Part shown: piece by piece, positions 14,762-17,247 of the stretch
How positions within the stretch are numbered: the first letter of the stretch is position 1
Layout of the letters: every line of letters begins with the position of its first letter
Assembly: GCA_964561115.1 (NCBI GenBank)
Contig: CAZLOE010000028.1
Location: 1-17,247, forward strand
DNA: 17,247 nt
Direction of reading: 5' to 3'
Origin: CAZBSE01 sp964561115
GTDB taxonomy: Bacteria; Actinomycetota; Humimicrobiia; Humimicrobiales; Humimicrobiaceae
The notes under the pieces: model-generated
What the model saw: the letters and a program-made list of their open reading frames with translations, nothing else
Databases searched by the model: none
What the model was told of the DNA's origin: nothing
Translations under genes and position numbers: made by a program

Positions 14762-15922
14762 TTATAATCCCATACCTATTTCCTGCTGCCTCTGGAGGAG
14801 TTTCCCTTCCGTTTTTATGGAGGGAGCAACCATTACCTCAGCCTTCTGGAAGTCCTTGATGTTCTCATAACCGCATGTAGCCATTGAAGTCCTCAGTGCT
14901 CCGCACAGATTTAAAGTTCCGTCATTTTCAAAAGCAGGACCGATCAGTATTTCCTTAAGTGTGGCAACTACATCTGTTCTGATCCTTGTTCCCCGCGGAA
15001 GATCGGGGTGAAAGGTGGCCATACCCCAGTGGTATCCCCTTCCTGGAGCTTCCTTGGCCCTTGCAAGTGGAGAACCTACCATTACCAGATCAGCCCCGCA
15101 GGCAATAGCTTTTGAGATATCTCCGCCGGTGCGCATTCCTCCATCAGCAATTACCAGTGAGTACTGGCCTGTTTCCTCAAGATGTCTTATTCTTGCCGCT
15201 GCAGCATCTGAAATAGCAGTTGCCTGCGGCACACCTATCCCCAATACCTGCCTTGTAGTGCAGGCCGCTCCTGGACCTACACCAATAAGAACGCCTACCG
15301 CTCCTGTACGCATAAGGTGCAACGAGGTCGAATATGACGCACATCCGCCGACTATCACCGGAACAGGACATTTGGGAATAAACTTTTTTAAATCCAATGG
15401 CTCTTTTGTTTTGCTGACATGCTCGGCACTGACTACTGTAGCCTGGATCACCAGAATATTAAGACCGGCATCTAAAGCTATTTTATAGTACCTTTCCACA
15501 TTCTTGGGAGTCAGCGAGGCACAGGTGATATCGCTTTCCTTCTTTATCTGCTTTACTCTCTTAGCAATTAATTCCTTTTTTATAGGTTCTCTATAAATCT
15601 CCTGCATCTTTCTGGTAGCCCCTTCCGGTGAAAATTTTGAGATCTTATCCAGAATCTCATCCGCATTTTCATATCTACACTGCAGGCCCTCCAGATTCAA
15701 TACGGCAAGGCCTCCTATTTTTCTCATCTCAATTGCGAATTTAACATCCACAACACCATCCATTGCCGAAGCCAGTACAGGCAGTTCCAGTTTATATTTT
15801 CCAATATTCACTGAAATATCGATATCCTCAGGATCTCTGGTCCTTCTGCTCGGCACTATTGATATTTCATCAAATCCATATGACCTTCTGCCGGTTTTCC
15901 CCTTACCAATTTCTATTTCCAT
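14762..15922 (-). CDS. guaB3: IMP dehydrogenase-family protein without CBS domains (GuaB3 type)
   Basis: A member of the IMP dehydrogenase/GMP reductase barrel family, 386 residues. The catalytic loop is present with nucleophile Cys221 (VGPGAACTTRQVLGIGVPQ), as are the phosphate-site motifs IADGGMRTGGDISKAIACGA and VMVGSPLARAKEAPGR. There is no CBS pair in the usual place, so allosteric control by ATP/GTP is not expected. Family features such as RRSYGFDEISIVPSRRTRDP and the C-terminal LRTSMATCGY match the GuaB3 paralogues of actinobacteria and cyanobacteria rather than canonical GuaB. The position directly before guaA favours a real IMP-to-XMP role. A separate canonical guaB elsewhere in the genome cannot be excluded. 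GGGG precedes the ATG, which is 9 bases after plsY. Confidence 0.88.
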   Translation of the reverse strand: MEIEIGKGKTGRRSYGFDEISIVPSRRTRDPEDIDISVNIGKYKLELPVLASAMDGVVDVKFAIEMRKIGGLAVLNLEGLQCRYENADEILDKISKFSPEGATRKMQEIYREPIKKELIAKRVKQIKKESDITCASLTPKNVERYYKIALDAGLNILVIQATVVSAEHVSKTKEPLDLKKFIPKCPVPVIVGGCASYSTSLHLMRTGAVGVLIGVGPGAACTTRQVLGIGVPQATAISDAAAARIRHLEETGQYSLVIADGGMRTGGDISKAIACGADLVMVGSPLARAKEAPGRGYHWGMATFHPDLPRGTRIRTDVVATLKEILIGPAFENDGTLNLCGALRTSMATCGYENIKDFQKAEVMVAPSIKTEGKLLQRQQEIGMGL

Positions 15923-15931
15923 TTATTCCCC

Positions 15932-16570
15932 TTATCTCTTAAGTTTTTTCTCCTCTCCTCTTATCAATCTCCTAATATTTTCCCTATGAGTAATAAAAAC
16001 AAGTAATCCCCAGAAAAATGCCGCAATCACTATAGGCCAGTTATATCCGGTAAAAAAAAATGAGATGGGAGTAACTACAGCTGCACACAATGATCCGACG
16101 GATACGATTCTAAATATCCCAAAGATCAAAGCCCAGGTACCAAGAATGGCAAAAATGGGAATTATTTCCAGCCATACAGGATCATTCATAAATGGAAGAC
16201 TGCAGATCCCTGTAATCACTCCAAAAGAAACCGCGATTCCTTTCCCGCCTTTAAAACTGATAAAGACAGGAAAATCGTGTCCCAGTATGACAACAACAGA
16301 TACAACAGCAATAAGTACAAAATCCTGGGGATAAAAAAAGTACAATACCAGTATGGGTATAAACCCTTTTATAATATCTGCGATTATAGTTATAATGCCG
16401 TAAGTCACTCCAAGAGTACGTGTGACATTAGTACCGCCCACATTTCCACTGCCATATTTTCTTATATCATCGCCCTTTTTTATTTTATATATTACATATG
16501 CAGTGGGAAAAGATCCGAAGAGATACGCTGCGATTACGATTAAAATTTTGTAAAATAAATCAATGCCCAT
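15932..16570 (-). CDS. plsY: Acyl-phosphate:glycerol-3-phosphate acyltransferase PlsY
   Basis: An integral membrane enzyme that transfers an acyl group from acyl-phosphate to glycerol 3-phosphate, giving lysophosphatidic acid. It has 212 residues, typical. Motif 1 is GSFPTAYVIYKIKKGDDIRK, with YGSGNVGGTN following. Motif 2 is FKGGKGIAVSFGV. The third region is VFITHRENIRRLIRGEE near the C-terminus. About five hydrophobic segments fit the known topology. The ATG has no recognisable Shine-Dalgarno, and the leader is extremely AT-rich. It appears to be the first gene of the operon running through guaB3, guaA and on to pcrA. Confidence 0.95.
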   Translation of the reverse strand: MGIDLFYKILIVIAAYLFGSFPTAYVIYKIKKGDDIRKYGSGNVGGTNVTRTLGVTYGIITIIADIIKGFIPILVLYFFYPQDFVLIAVVSVVVILGHDFPVFISFKGGKGIAVSFGVITGICSLPFMNDPVWLEIIPIFAILGTWALIFGIFRIVSVGSLCAAVVTPISFFFTGYNWPIVIAAFFWGLLVFITHRENIRRLIRGEEKKLKR

Positions 16571-16818
16571 AATAGATATATTAGAGATATATTATATTAG
16601 TATAAAAATTCCAGAAAAAACAAAAAGATATAAATATTTTAAAAACAGTAAATTACTGCCCGAAAATCCGTAGAATAAATATTAAAAGAAATATTACTAT
16701 AAGTTTCTGATTTATTCAATTTATTATGCTGCTGTATGGTGATATATCCATTATAGATCAGCAATCGGAAGATATTACACAGCTTAAGCAGTATTATTGT
16801 GAATAAGCTTTAACTAGC
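16571..16818. other. AT-rich intergenic region between araD and plsY
   Basis: This stretch contains no recognised gene. Next to plsY is an 11-base direct repeat (AGATATATTAG at 16574-16584, then the same ten bases at 16585-16594). Minus-strand TATAAT- and TATACT-like sequences near it probably belong to the plsY promoter, but no convincing -35 is visible. A short palindrome (ACAGTAAATTACTG, near 16645-16660) followed on the minus strand by a T-run could be a weak terminator for araD. Confidence 0.4.
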
Positions 16819-17247
16819 TTAGTGCTTCTTTTCCTGACCATAATAAGCATCTTTTCCATGTTTTCTTAAATAGTGTTTTTCAAGAAGACTTTTTTTTATA
16901 TTTCCAAGCTGTGAGTTGATAATTACTGAGTAGAGCGCAACCTCCGCAATCCCCTCTAATGCAATACTAATTTTTACAGCCTCTTCAGCATTCTCTCCCC
17001 AGCTGAAGGGACCATGACACGCAACAAGTACCGCCTTGATACTATGATAATCTTTAGATTTAAAAGTATCCACGATCAGCTTCCCAGTTTCCAATTCATA
17101 ATCTTTGGATATAGAGCTGTCACTTATAACCTTGGTACAGGGTACCTCCCCGTAAAAAAAATCTGCATGAGTAGTACCAAAGCATGGTATAGCTTTTTTA
17201 GCTTGGGCCCAGGCAGTAGCATAGGTCGAGTGAGTATGGGCTACTCC
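16819..17247 (-). CDS. araD: L-ribulose-5-phosphate 4-epimerase AraD, C-terminal part (cut by window edge)
   Basis: The frame stays open to the last base of the window, giving about 142 C-terminal residues of a protein usually near 230. The N-terminal third is missing only because the window ends. It is a zinc-dependent class II aldolase-fold epimerase that converts L-ribulose 5-phosphate to D-xylulose 5-phosphate. Zinc ligands are visible in HTHSTYATAWAQ (both His) and CHGPFSWG (His). THADFFYGEVPCTK and the terminal LLEKHYLRKHGKDAYYGQ are close to E. coli AraD, which separates it from L-fuculose aldolases. It suggests use of L-arabinose or a related pentose or ascorbate pathway. Its operon partners lie beyond the window. 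Confidence 0.93.
   Translation of the reverse strand, partial: GVAHTHSTYATAWAQAKKAIPCFGTTHADFFYGEVPCTKVISDSSISKDYELETGKLIVDTFKSKDYHSIKAVLVACHGPFSWGENAEEAVKISIALEGIAEVALYSVIINSQLGNIKKSLLEKHYLRKHGKDAYYGQEKKH

Noticed and set aside
16711..16806. Short plus-strand ORF (ATG at 16726, 26 codons) between plsY and araD.
   Set aside because: It has no ribosome binding site and no family I recognise, and it is too short to separate from chance.

Overview
The window holds ordinary core metabolism and housekeeping genes from a low-GC bacterium (AT-rich by eye, not computed). I see no mobile element, CRISPR array, tRNA or rRNA. Two gene orders point to an Actinomycetota-type ancestry despite the base composition. 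One is hrcA-dnaJ-rsmE with no grpE or dnaK between. The other is a CBS-less IMP dehydrogenase paralogue (GuaB3 type), then guaA, chorismate mutase and pcrA. Both recall arrangements known from mycobacteria and streptomycetes. An uncultivated, probably anaerobic, low-GC actinobacterial lineage is my best guess. That is an inference from synteny, not a phylogeny.

Region 1 (about 1-4353, minus strand): hrcA, dnaJ, rsmE and mtaB. They encode a heat-shock repressor, a co-chaperone, a 16S rRNA methyltransferase and a tRNA methylthiotransferase. A likely intrinsic terminator sits at the end of dnaJ. A hairpin that could cover the dnaJ ribosome binding site lies in its leader.

Region 2 (about 4354-8423, plus strand): a TPP riboswitch with a terminator, followed by the tightly packed operon thiM-thiE-thiC-thiL. 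It makes thiamine diphosphate from the ThiC-derived pyrimidine and salvaged thiazole alcohol. No thiD and no thiazole-synthesis genes lie in the window.

Region 3 (8424-9766): a decayed response-regulator fragment on the minus strand, then a complete M29-family aminopeptidase on the plus strand.

Region 4 (9772-16570, minus strand): reading with transcription, plsY, guaB3, guaA, chorismate mutase, DAHP synthase and pcrA. Gaps are 1 to 77 bases, so this is probably one operon linking phospholipid synthesis, GMP synthesis, entry to the aromatic pathway and a DNA repair helicase.

Region 5 (16571-17247): an AT-rich intergenic stretch, then the 3' part of an L-ribulose-5-phosphate 4-epimerase gene (araD) that runs off the window edge.

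I did not find a convincing new biological system. The points most worth a second look are the response-regulator remnant, the riboswitch switching geometry, the possible dnaJ RNA thermometer, and DAHP synthase paired with a free-standing chorismate mutase inside the guaA-pcrA block.
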